A stretch of DNA of 64,000 nucleotides, taken from assembly GCA_010645155.1 (NCBI GenBank), contig CM021313.1:4705542-4769541 (forward strand), given 5' to 3'. A model generated the notes under the pieces. That model did not search any database, had not been told where the DNA came from, and saw only the letters and a list, made by a program, of their open reading frames with translations. Positions 23,601 through 36,800 of this stretch are shown here, piece after piece. Each line of letters opens with the position of its first letter. Within the stretch, counting starts at the first letter, position 1. Source of the stretch: Tigriopus japonicus (lineage: Eukaryota > Arthropoda > Copepoda > Harpacticoida > Harpacticidae). A program made the position numbers and the translations under genes.

Positions 23601-26600
23601 GATATGTTTCGAAGTCATCTTAATTTGTTCTTCATTTGATCGAATTCTTGACACTGAGGACTTCTTCTTTCTTTGTTCTATGTGGAGCTTAATGCGAACG
23701 CAGATTCCTCTTGGAAAGGAACCAAATTTACCCCAGAAACTCTCCTCCGGATCAATTTTATTGATTTTTTTATTATTTTTTATTATTTTATTGATTTATT
23801 GCGCTCATCCATTAGACAACTTGAACAACCTAAGAATATCTTACCTGTCCTTGAATTATCCTGAACTAAAAGACACAACAAAAGACACACAAAAATAAAT
23901 ATAATATAAGAAATTCGAGGATGGACCATCACTTATAGAACAATGCCAAGGTAACACAACCTAAAACAAACTTGGTTTCATACAAAGTTTGGCATGTATT
24001 AGTTAAGTTCAGGATAATACGTGGATGGGTTCAATTGTAAGTTCAAAGATATTACTGAGACGTTCAAATCGGATAATAGATAAGCTCGAAAAACCCCGCT
24101 ATTTTGTTGTTGATAATTCAAGGAATGGTAAGATATTCTTAAGTTGTTCAAGTTTTGTAATGGATGAGTGTAAAGAAAATCCCCGTTTTGGTCCGCGGGA
24201 AAGTTTGTTCTTAATCCTTTTGCGGAAAAGAGGAATTTGGGCTCAGATTCAGGTCTATATTCGTTCTTTTTGCTTTAGTTAGGTCTATCACTTCCAAAGG
24301 TTGTAGCCGGTAACCTAGTCATCATCAGATTTCATTCCATCACTTTGATCGTCATCTTGTAGAAAAGACACCTTGTGGAGGGGTTCATTCGCACTCCATG
24401 ATGTGGTCATTCATTCATTCACTATTTCATTCACTCGTTCTTGGCTGAACTTAATGTCTTCGAAACACCCAAATCAGACTGATTTTGGGGCGTGGGGTTG
24501 ACCTTTACTAAGACTTGGCTGGACCCGCTTGAAACACAGAAAACCCCGATTGGCGCACTATCTTTTGGACTCTTGGTCGATTTCCGTTTGATTTTCCGCT
24601 CCCAACATGGCCGTTTGTACTTCTTGTTTACGAACTCTCGGCCTCATCCGTGTGAGGTTGCGAGCTAGGAAATTCCGCGAGTTCGGATCCAGTAGGGACC
24701 CTCTCAGAGATTGGCATTCAAATCTATGATTGCCCGACCCGGCACGGACTGTCTGTGACGTCATTCATCATGCGGGAAGCCGACGTTCATGATTAAAGGA
24801 ACCTTTACTTCTAAGAAACACATCTAAACTATTTCACTCATTTGATAGGGCAGTTTGGTTATTGAAAATCCTCAAGTCTGCTGGAAATGTGTCTAAGGTA
24901 TTTACCTGATATGAAAAAAGTGAATTTGAATTAGTCTGGAGTTGAAACAAGGGCCATTTAATGTCACATGATCGGGTGATTGACAACAAAATCTCAGTGA
25001 TGTGAAATCTCGGCTTGCGCAAGTTTTTTTACGGGAGGTTGCAAGGTAGGGTTACTGCTTGGAGAATGGGTGCTTTGCTCTTGTTTATGAGCGAACACGA
25101 ATGGGAGTTTGATTTGCAACCCTGCTCAGAAGTCACTACAGTCAGGGATGCCATGCCTTTTGGTGCTCTTTAAAGAAAAAACGGGTTTATAAATACTGGT
25201 AGACAGAGGGGAATTTGATTTCACATAGGTAAATTGGCAACCCCATCACCAAGTAAAAGCACTACAAAATCAACAAAGAAGAACTACTCTTGTTTATTAT
25301 TGAACTTTGTGAGAATAAGCTGAATGTTCAACTGAATGCTCTTGACCAATCACCAGCGTGAATCATCGGCACCGTGTGTTAGCCTACGAATGCCAATCTC
25401 TGCCTTTTAGTATTTCTAGGATCCAGTATTTATACTATTATATAGGTTATCCTTGCACAAACTAAGTTTAATGCTTCAAAACCAGCACTTGCGTTTTCAG
25501 GGAGTCAGTAGCAAAATTGCTCATACAACTGGTTTGGTCGAACAAGAGCAATGCATGATGTATTTAGGCACTTGGCACCCTAGCTGCCGGACTACTGAAG
25601 CATGTTCAAAACAAATCTCCACCGGCTGAACTGGAGTGACATTTCTCTGTTAGCCCTCTACATTGAATAAGTCACTGATGGGAAGAACACAAATTGAAGC
25701 TTTTGCCTTATGTAGGGTTAATCCAATGCATACATGGACAAAAACTAACTTGTGGCTTCAAGAACTTAAAAAATGGTCCAGATACGCATGTTTGGTCACA
25801 CTAACTGTCCGCTCAACAGTTTTTAGGGCGATATTTTCCTCCCAAATTCAACGCATCCTGCCCCCTTTGCCAAATCAGCCTGATTAAAGCTTGCACGTTA
25901 TCTAGTGATTAATAAACGATCTATGTTGCCTATTCCAAAATGTTTACGTCATTACATGAAGAATTATGAGATGCATCTTCATACAGCTGTGTGCAAATAT
26001 CATTTTTCCAATTTATGTATTTAACAATTAAAAAAATGTACAAGGAAAACATGGAAAAGAACAAGCAACATGTTACTGCACTTTCTTAATTTTTTGTGCA
26101 AATTTATGTTTTATTTCTCGGCAACTTTGAAGAAGGATTTCCAGTGCTCATTTTTTTTGATATCGATTGCACTGAAGACCATATTCAGCGTCGTAAACCA
26201 AAACGCAAGGACTACTAAAAATGGGCTGTGACGCCAAGAAAGAGAATTATCATTTCTGTCTCAATCTACCGAACGAACTTTCCCTCGAAAGAGTTAGTGT
26301 TTGTATTACGAAGAGCCCATATCTTAGTTTACCTCACAATATTTAGAGGTTGACCAAATTTGCCTCTTGGCTGTTTGGATATAAAGAAGGAGCCTTTGGC
26401 TCCATTATCTTATTTTGCTAAAATTTATATACTTGTTAAACAAAGCACGATTTGTAGAACGACGGAATTATATTTTTCGAGCTTAATTTTATGATTTTCA
26501 TTACAGTACATGTCCTGTTAATATATTGGTCGTTCTTGTAAATGATATATATAGAGAGAGATTATTTTATTTCAATAATGTTTTAAATCAATAACCTCTG

Positions 26601-27843
26601 ATTCGGTAATACTAGCTTCTTCTTTATATCTTTGCCAACATCCAACTAAAAACCTGATTTATAATCGAAATAAAAAAATAGCTCTAGATATGTAGCCGAA
26701 AGAAAGGAATGCATTTCTGTTTTCTTTAGAAATTTATTTGGGTAACATTGCTCAAACGTTCGGCACTTGGTTAACATATATTCGCATTTTCACTTCATCT
26801 AAAACATTCAATTAGGGCAACCATTTGGGATGAGAAACTGAGACAAACTCATTTTAGCAATGTTGCAGCTTTTCATACTAAATTTCGTTTCACTGGCATT
26901 AATCGCTTCAATGGTCAATTATCATTCCATCATTCCATGAATCAATTTCATGGCACCAATTAAAAATCAAAAACATTCATTGCATCTCGAAGTCCAAGCC
27001 TTTTTGAAACCCAACTAAAATGTGTATTTTGGTTTTCCTAGGGGGAGGGGAAGAAGCAAGGCGTGAATTGTATTTAAAAAAAGATTGTTCCATTGAGCTG
27101 TAATCGAAATTTGACCAGATTGTTCGTATAAAAATGGGAATGCCAAATAAAATTAGTAAGTATTGAGTGTGATTGGATAGCTCAATTTTGTATCCAAATC
27201 ACATGACAATTCATCATGCATGGTACGTTTTGTTGTGTTGGGACACAAATAGAGGCTCTCCGAAGACTCAAGTTCCTCCATTGCAATAATTTGGTTAGAA
27301 CTCATCTGGTCCAATTGAGCGAGACTCTCTTATGCGTTGGTCTCGGTGGTAGATTGGATTTATCGGGGGTGCCTGAAAGATTGAATCACAAGTTAAAAAG
27401 GTTGAACAAATACCCATGATAGGGTTGTGAGCTCTAGATTGGTTAAAGTCGTAAAATTAGCTTGATTTGTAGGTGGTCGATATTTTAGGCGGACATGTCG
27501 CTTAAAATGTCGACCATGGAGTTATTATTGAAAGTCGTCTGACCTGGAAGGATCCCAAGGGAACTGTCGTGGCAACTTGTGTAGGTATAGGACAGGGGGG
27601 TACGGTAAACATTTGGGGAGGGAAGGGGCCAAACACAGACAGGAGGTTCATGCAAAATATGGGATCACAGTGATAGTCTCAAGATTGTTCGTCATATGGG
27701 AGCTGGTTAGCTCGGTGTTTGTTTTAACACACTTTGTCCTCACAGTCACCAGAGTGTCTTTGAGAGAACCCCAAGATTTAGGCTACCACAGGCAAGCAGG
27801 CAGACACACACTAGGGAAGGGAGCTGGACCCAGGGCAATGCTA

Positions 27844-30800
27844 CTACTTGTTATAGTCAACGTAGACACGAATATTCTCGCCACTGTACTTTCTCTGCGA
27901 TGGCATGAAGTAGTGATCAGGTGGGATGAAGTCGCCTCCGGGTCTCCCCGAATACCCGCCATTGGGGGCACGTCGGTCATAGGACCCATAGCCTGGATTG
28001 TAGCCAGGAGCTGGCGCACTCGAATAGCCTCCGCCATTTGAGCCATTCCCGCTGGCTCTTGGTAGGCTATAGGTACGCGGATCTTGCGGCGGAGGTCCAT
28101 TGGGGGGACCTGGAGGCCTGGGATACCCATTGGAACCACGGGAGCGACCGTTGGTTGCGGTAGGATAAGGCCCGACAGGACCGGGCATGGCGCTTCGGGC
28201 TTGTCGCTTTGGGTCTTCATTGGGGTCAAAAGTTTCGTAGGCGTAATTGGTGTGATGCCCTTGGGCACTGTAGTCTCTCCACGCAGATTGCGCCATAAGT
28301 TTATCCTAGAGAGAGTACAAACTAGACAACACGAACACAAGAAAACAAATAACCCAGTAGATCTAGGATGGTGCAACTAATTTGGATGGTGAGGATCGGT
28401 GATTGGGAATGAGTGCAGGAAATAGGGTGGTTCTCATGCGGGAAATCAGGAATGAAGGAAGGTTCCAAAACCATTTTGTTTACCTTTTTGGATGATGACT
28501 TTTTAGACATTCTGTAGATTGTACAGGAGGCCTGGATGATGGCAATTATGATCAAAGCAACAATGCAAGCAATGACAATGTACAGTTTTGTACTTGTCAT
28601 GAAACCAGCTCCCTCAACATTCACATCTTCCTCTGTGCCAGGCTCAGTGGTGACTGAAAGATTTATGAAAAATGTATATTTTTTTTCAAATGAACCATCA
28701 ACAACATTTCTTGTTTTTCAAACCTTAGTCACACTCCCAAGCTAACCTTATTGAATTGAAACCAGTTTGACTGGAAACTTACTGGGTGAACGCAACACCA
28801 GAGATTGCGGATCAACTTGAAGTGCCCCAACCATGCCATCCTTGACTGACTCTTCAATGGCTTTCTCCACTGTCATGGCTTCAGGTTCTTTAGCCTCATA
28901 CTCATCCTTGTCCACTACAACAAACATGTCGGCCTCAAACTCTCCAAATATCTTGTCCGTTCTAAAAAAATGCAAATCTTTTTCCAAGCGCTATTGCTCT
29001 GACAAGAAATTTACTTTCTGATGTACCCTCTAAATTTATTGATCACAATCTCTTGGAATCCAGGGACTTGTGAGATCATGGTTCCCTTTAAGGCCCTTGA
29101 TATTCTTGTCTTCAACTCGGTGTACTCTCGCGACCCAGACACGGGTAGACGATACTTGTCTCCAAGTTCAATGAATTTCACTCTGGCTTGATATCTTAAT
29201 TGGGCTGGTCTGGGTGTTGTGGTAAACGTAGGCGTTCCATCGTCTGGAATTTGCAATTGTCATTGAATATTACATGCGTTTTTAACAACCTTATGACAAG
29301 TAATAATTTACCATTTCTACAGGCCTTGATGAAGATCCTTTGGGCTGAAGGGGTAGGAGTCTGTTCGTGCTTTCGGATCTTTTTATTGGCTCCGTTAAAG
29401 TCTCCACCCTTGACAGGGAATATCATGAACAAGCCTTGATCATCAGTGAAGACCACGTCTTTGTTGATATCACTAGTGTTACGCTTTCTCGAAAACTCCA
29501 TAGTTAATATGCCGTCTTCGACACTCGCTTTCGGATTGATGAGATCTTGATTTGCATCTAATACGGGGCTTAAATAAGAGCTTGTCCACATGTCCATAAC
29601 ACGAGCGCGGCCATTAGCTTCCACGAAACCCACAACAACATCAGTTTGGCTCTAAAATGATGAAAAATATTTACTTTTTGAGGCAAGGACTCTTTGTATC
29701 AAGGTCTCTCCAAGAACTCTTTGTTAATCAACTCACCATTTGAGGAGTGTCTGAGAATCCAATACCAGTCCATTTCGTGGGGTCATTGCTTTTGATAGTG
29801 AAATGAATCATGTCTTTAATCTCCTCATATTTCCACTGAGCTCTATACTCGCAACTTTTATCGTCAGGATTACAATCTCTAGGATATTTCCATTCACCAC
29901 CACAAAATCCGAGAGTGTCACCAGAGTCGGCTCCAATGCTTTGTTTGATTTCGTCAAAGAAGTTCATGAGAACCACGCCTCGATTCTTCTTTCCGTGGTA
30001 TTTCAGCTCATCAGCACGATAGAAATCTTGAACATTAGCTGGGCCTTTCTCCAAACCAGATCTATGAAACCAAAGTAGAAGTTAAATTTCCGGAACAAAT
30101 TGCACGTCTTTGAAGACCTACTCAGGGCTGTGGTAAAAGTTCTCTGGTTCTTGTCCAATGGCCCAAATGATGTGCATCTCGTCGTTCAAGACTTCATGAT
30201 CTGAAAACCCTTGGGGTGTAAGCTTCTTCCTGAACAGGATTGTGGTTTCACCGTCGCGTTCAAATCCCAAAGCTGCTGTAAGATCATCACTTCCGCCCCA
30301 GAAAGTATCTCGCCGGGGAGTGGATCGATCACGAGAGTAATAGTCAAAGATGCGGGAGGCACTTCCTCGAGCCATCCCTATTACCATATCTGTGCAATCC
30401 ATGGCATGGAATTCGCCTTTAGGGGTATACCCTGTGACACCTTTGCCACTGGCTGCAGGCTCGGCTGCAATCTCGGGGGTTGATTCGGCCTCAGCTTCGG
30501 ATTCAGCTTCAGCTTGAGCTTCCCCTTCAACTTCAGGCTCAGATTCACTCTCTGCTTGAGACTCAGAATCAGCATACTCTGAAACTGAAGGATCATTTCG
30601 TTACACCCTCGACGATTTTACGCCAACAATGCAATTCTTTACCTTCGTTATCCTGATCAGTGTGATCTGAGGACTTCTCTGGCTCAGCTTCACTTTCGGC
30701 TGTTGCTTCACTTTCAGCCTCTGCTTCAGCCTCACTTTCAGGCTCGGATTCACTTTCGGCTTCAGACTCTTCTTGATCACCTGAAAAAGGAGACTCTGTT

Positions 30801-33800
30801 CTAACGGGGTGTATTTCACGATCGAGGAGAAATATGCCATCACCAAGGAAATATGGACAAACAAACTGGTGCATGCAGAATGCGCAGCGGTCGTGAAGCT
30901 ACAAACCTAGGTATGGTACATCAGTCCCCTGGTTTGAGGGCTCAATTTCGTTGCCAGAGTTGAAGTCAATGGCCCGGGGTTGTTGTGACTGAGACTTTGG
31001 AACAGCTTCCGTGACAGCTTCACTTTCGGCCTCACCCTCGGGATAAGGTTCGGTGGTGGAACTATCCAACTCTGGCTCAACCTCTGGCTCACTGTCTGTG
31101 TCATCATGCGTTTCTGGCTCAGACTCAGCCTCTGGCTGGTTGGTAGTAGTCTCTTCCAAAGCATCAATTCCTTGAGTGGTAGGTGTCTCAGTGTTGTCCG
31201 ATGGCTCTGCGGAAGACTCAGCCGTCGCTTCAGGGGTCTCTGTAACTTGAGACACATCTGGTTCAGTCGTTGTGACTGTAGCTTCAGCTTCGGCCTCAGG
31301 CTCGATTGTGGTCTCTTGTTGACGCAGAATCGATTCAACAAGGGTTGAATCGGCTTCCACATCGATTGAGGTGTCTGGGAAAGCTTCAGACTCAAAAGAA
31401 ATTTCTAAGACAAAGAGAGCAATGAGGAAACCGGAATAAGACAGAGAAGTGCGAATGAAGTATGGATACATTTTGTTCAATGCGAAAGCGTGCTCAAATC
31501 AACAATAATGGACAGACATTCTTGTAGTTTTAAAAGATAGAAGTAATACTAGCTACCAACTATTTACACCGTAGAAGGATTGATTGATGGATTGACACAA
31601 AATGACCATTCTAATCGACTCGTAATCTCAGTCGACTTACCTTCAAGCTCTGAAGATCTCTTCTTTCTGTTTCCAGTACTAACGGAGGTCTTGACAAAAC
31701 CAATGCTCACATCAATGCTCTTCTCCACACGTCGACCACTCCGACTTTGAGACAGAGCCTCAGCCTCAATGGCTTCATTATCAGAATCAGGCTCTGCTTC
31801 AGAATCGGCATGACTTTCGGCCTCGGCTTCGGCCTCGGATTTACCCTCGGGTTCGGATTCGGCATTAGACTCCGGCTCGGATTCTGATTCGGCTTCACGT
31901 TCTCCTTCAGGCTCGGTATCGGCGGAATTCAGTTCACTGGATTCGTAATCCAACGATTCATTCTCAGGATCGACGATTCGGGGAAACCGTTGGCAACTTT
32001 TATCGGCAGTCTTGGGCCTCCACCCGATGGCAGCATAACCAGTGCCTTTGATCTGCATGACCACTTCGATTTCTTGAACATCGCGAAGAATTCTCCACAT
32101 CAACTTGTAGTTGGGAGCGATTTCTCTTGAAGTGTACAGACCCTCTTGAATCTCATTTGATTTCACGGGGGATTCTGAAAAGTATTTCATTTCAAATCGA
32201 CATTAATTCACTTCTTTCTAAAAAAAAAACCGCATTAACAGAGGTCACAAATCGGTATGGAGACTTCCCAATCTATTATAAGCTTAATNNNNNNNNNNNN
32301 NNNNNNNNNNNNNNNNNNNNNNNNNNNNNNNNNNNNNNNNNNNNNNNNNNNNNNNNNNNNNNNNNNNNNNNNNNNNNNNNNNNNNNNNNNNNNNNNNNNN
32401 NNNNNNNNNNNNNNNNNNNNNNNNNNNNNNNNNNNNNNNNNNNNNNNNNNNNNNNNNNNNNNNNNNNNNNNNNNNNNNNNNNNNNNNNNNNNNNNNNNNN
32501 NNNNNNNNNNNNNNNNNNNNNNNNNNNNNNNNNNNNNNNNNNNNNNNNNNNNNNNNNNNNNNNNNNNNNNNNNNNNNNNNNNNNNNNNNNNNNNNNNNNN
32601 NNNNNNNNNNNNNNNNNNNNNNNNNNNNNNNNNNNNNNNNNNNNNNNNNNNNNNNNNNNNNNNNNNNNNNNNNNNNNNNNNNNNNNNNNTAACAATGAGA
32701 ATTATGATTTCCAGAAGGATTAATGCGTTCTTCTGCAACCGAGACCTGGCTTGTTTTCAGTGGACGACGTTTTTCAATTTTTAGCTTAATCGAATGCCAG
32801 AGTGAAAAGTTATGCTTTCTCAAACTAATGTACCAAAGAGAGCATAAAATGAATGAGTTCGCCCCCTTTTGTGGTAGAACAATTGCCAGAAAAGGGCTAG
32901 TTCATTCGTTCTCGGTAGGACATGCACTGAACTTTGACAGAGCATAACTTTTGACTCCGACGTTTGATTGAGCTAAAAATTGAAATACATATTCAAGTCA
33001 ACATAGACAAGGTCTCACTTGCAGAAGAACGTAGTTGATCAGTTCCTGGTGGAAATAATGTCTCTTTTCGTTAGCCTCCCAGTCCAGTGAAATTCAGTGG
33101 TTCTTGATTAAAGTAAGGGCTTCATCTACACGAAAAATCGAGCTTCACGTGTTTCAGCCACCATTAATTCTAACCTTATGAGGACAATTGCACCGCTAAA
33201 TGGCCACCCAATTAAAGTTTGAGACAAAAAAAGTCTTTCCCTTTCCGCCTTACCCTTTGTGCATTCATCACCAAAATAACCGATCTCGCAGAAGCATTGC
33301 TTCCGAGGTGCAGTGGTGGCATCCACATCCACACATTGGCCCCGTCTTCCACAATCTTCGTCCTTTTCGCATTCATCCTTATATTGGCAACGTTCGCCTA
33401 ATAGAAAGCGGAAATATTTGCCCATTGCATTACTCCGTCCTTGTTTTGAACCTACCGAAGTAAAGCCTGTCGCATCGACAACGACCGGCCAAAGCACGTC
33501 CATGCCCATTGCAGTCTTCGCTGTATTTTCCGGGATGCACAATGTCCACATCGGCGCACGACCAAAACAAGTAGCGTTTACTCCACTCCAAAGCTTGACG
33601 CACCAATCGAATCGAACAGTCTTCACACTCAAGATCCACAGGTATTTCCAAGAGATGACTCTGGGCACTAAAATGGTAACCCTTAAGATGATGAATCTAT
33701 GGTAAAATGAGGAAGATTATGGTCTTTACGTGGTGTCTCCGGTAACGTATTCATTGTCAGATTGAGGGGTCAAAGCTTGGATGACTTCCTCATTTGAATT

Positions 33801-36800
33801 TAATAGCTCCAATTTGTATCCACCCTGATGTGGATAACCAAGATGCCATGTGATATTTATTGAAGTACCGGCTTTTAATCGAGTCCGCTCTTCGCCTGTA
33901 AAAAAAAAGAGAGGGAAGACACTTTATTGCGAGGTCATGGAAAATACAGTTTTATCTTGGGCGGTAGATTACGTAATCTCTTGCATAGCAACTTTACGAT
34001 TCAAAGATTGCTTCATGGACAAACACAGAGTCGTTGAAGTTTCCAAGAGTAGTTAAAAATATGTTGTGGTTATTTGTCTTGGCAATTGCTGTGGTGGTTA
34101 TTTGTGTTCGACATCTGTTGGAATCATGGAACTTTCCTCCAGGACCTCCTCGATTTCCAATCATTGGTAGTTTGCTCTCTATCGAGAAATATGGAAGTCA
34201 CCTCATCTTACAGGCAACAAAACTGATTCCACAGTATCCCAAGATGGTTGGCTTTTTTGCCGGGCGAATGAGGTGAGGTTTTAAAACTTTTTTAGGAGAC
34301 AATCCATTGTTCACTGCCTTACCAGTAACTCAACAATGACAACCTTTTGACTTTTACGGACAAGGTCTTGCCTAAAACTTGACTTGTGTGCGTTTGTTAC
34401 AAACGTACGTTCGTTCATAAGCTCTAGCATGGATCAAAGTCGAAAATACATTTAATGATGACTTAGACAAGTAACAGTGTTTAATGTATGAAGGATGCTT
34501 TTAAATGGTGTATACATGTTCTTAGTTACTTGAGTTTATCAAAGTAAGCTTTGTCAGTTTCTAAGATTTGAATAAAACTGTTCTCATCGCACGGAATCAG
34601 TTTCTCTGAAAGCATGACTACTAAATTTAGTGGCGCCATCTGCTCTCAAATCTTGAAAATGATGACTTAGACAAGTAACGGTGTTTAATGTATGAAGGAT
34701 GCTTTTAAATGGTGTATACATGTTCTTAGTTACTTGAGTTTATCAAAGTAAGCTTTGTCAGTTTCTAAGATTTGAATAAACCTGTTCTCATCGAACGGAA
34801 TCTCTGAAAGCATGACTACTAAAATTAGTGGCGCCATCTGCTCTCGAATCTTGAAAACAAACTATCGACATTGAACCATTCAACACTAGTACAGATATTC
34901 TAACATTTTCCAATTGCTTTTGATGTATGTCATCTCTTTGATGATTTTAGAGTGGTTATCATCAATGACTTTGATTTAGCCAAGAAAGTGGCATTCAGTG
35001 ATACATTTTCGGGTCGGTTGATTGGTATGTACACTGAGACCATGCGAGGGTACAATCGAAACATTGGCGTGATCAGCACTCAAGGTCAAATCTGGAGGCA
35101 CAATAGAAGATTCTCTTTGAGTACGCTTAAAGGTATGACAACCAAGATCATGCGTATTTGGAATTAGTTTTGAGGTCAACCGTCTATCTGTCTCTTGTGG
35201 GCATTTTAGAGTTTGGTTTCGGTAATAAGGGGATGTGGTCAATTATTGCTGAGGAGGCTGCGATAATTGTGACAGATTTGAAAACCAAATGGGACGGCCA
35301 GGATTTCGAAGTGAATCAGACCTTCAATATTTCGGTCTTGAACATTTTATGGAAAATCGTGTCTGGAAAACGATATCACGTAAGTAATCCCAACAATTAT
35401 CTTATCATTTGCTCAGTTCCTCCACTTTAATTATCATTAAGTTATTACTTCAAATCCGAAGTCTTATAAATGGCACCAAAAAATTTTATCACATTGTTTC
35501 GTACTTTCATTGAACATTAAAACATACCAAAAAAACGTCCTAGAAGATTTTGTCCATCCATTCAAAAACTGGAACTTTGGAGTCTGTACTGGGACTTTTT
35601 TTAAATCTTTGATCTCCTTCACGACGTCCTAAAACAATTTTCAGCCTGATGATCCGGAAATGAAGGAGCTCATGCGAGTTCTAGCTTTGGTGTTCCAATC
35701 TGCCTACATCGAGGAGGTGTTTCCGATTCTTCAATACACAAAATTTACCCAGGAATGGTACGGACACTCGCAAAAGCAATTGCTGACCCAAACGTTTAAA
35801 TCCATGTTCGAACAGGTTATTCGAGAACATGAACAAAAACTGCATACCAAGGAATCACCCGAGGTCATTTCCGCTTTAACAATACTGAATACCTGTCAAA
35901 TTGCCTTTTTTCACCTAACGTCCAACATTTGTAGGACTTTATTGATGTCTATCTGGAAGCCAAAAAAGGAAACGATCTGTTCACCAAAGAGGACCTAATT
36001 GGTATCTGCATGGACTTCTTTGAGGCTGGAGGGGAAACGGTCGGATCAACCCTTTCCTGGGTCCTTTTGTACATGGCATTACATCCAGAGGTTCAGGAAA
36101 AATGCCGGCAAGAGATTTTTAATTGCCTCGGTGTGTTCAAAAGATACATTAACCCAAGAACCACCGGCATTTTTGGACGACGAAGCTAGCGATATTTTTC
36201 TTGATTTCCGGAAAGAAGAATTCAATTGAGCTCTTCTGCAAATGAGATCGCTCGTGTTACTTCAATTTTCAGTCCAATTGAATGCCTTAGTGTAAAGTTA
36301 TGCTCCCTCAAAGTTATGTAGTGAGGAGAGCATAAAATGAATGAGCTCACCCTTATATGGCAAGAAATGACCAAGAGAGAGCTAACTCAATGATACTTGT
36401 ATAAGGTTATGTAGAATTGAGAGAGCATAACTTTCCACTGTTAGTCTAAAATCAGAAAACGACGTCTAACCTTTTGCAGAAGAACATATTTGATGTGTTC
36501 CTCCTTGAAATCACAATTCTTATCGCTAACATCGTTGTCCAGAGACATTCAGTGATTCTTGAGTAACCCAAACCCAAGGTTCTTATTATACCGACTGTAT
36601 GGCCTTCAGGCGTGCGAGAACCTACTATGAACGATAGAGGCACCGTTCCTTACACAGAAGCCACAATCATGGAAATCCAAAGATGTTCTTCAGTGGCTCC
36701 CAGTGGGTTAGAGCATAAAGCCTTGGAGGACACCGAGTTGGACGGATACACAATCAAGAAGGGTAATCGGATTGAATGAATTAGTAGCATCCGAATTTTT

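Larger units (their letters stand above)
18997..27843. other. Long gene-poor region
   Basis: No intact gene recognised. It contains a 62-bp tandem duplication at about 19994-20118, decayed minus-strand coding remnants at 20.4-23.6 kb, and AT-rich sequence from 25.9 to 27.2 kb. The frame at 27577-28041 (+) lies over the 3' end of the minus-strand DOMON gene and is not supported. Confidence 0.55.

Noticed and set aside
27577..28380. Open frames on the plus strand and in the second minus frame over the DOMON gene tail
   Set aside because: They mirror the GC-rich Pro/Gly-coding last exon, which is supported by splice phase and a continuous peptide.
30381..31898. Ser/Leu/Lys/Pro-rich frames (LSLRPKLKLQ type) alongside the acidic repeats
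   Set aside because: These are alternative-frame readings of the GAA/GCT/TCT-rich acidic repeats; only the Glu/Ser frame joins the flanking exons in phase.
32127..32823. Several open frames on both strands crossing the N run
   Set aside because: They consist almost entirely of unknown residues from the 401-base assembly gap and carry no information.
33126..33668. 180-aa minus-strand frame taken as one exon
   Set aside because: It mixes two true exons and intron sequence; the EGF-coding parts join properly only with the GT-AG intron 33455-33398 removed, and the first part reads in another frame.
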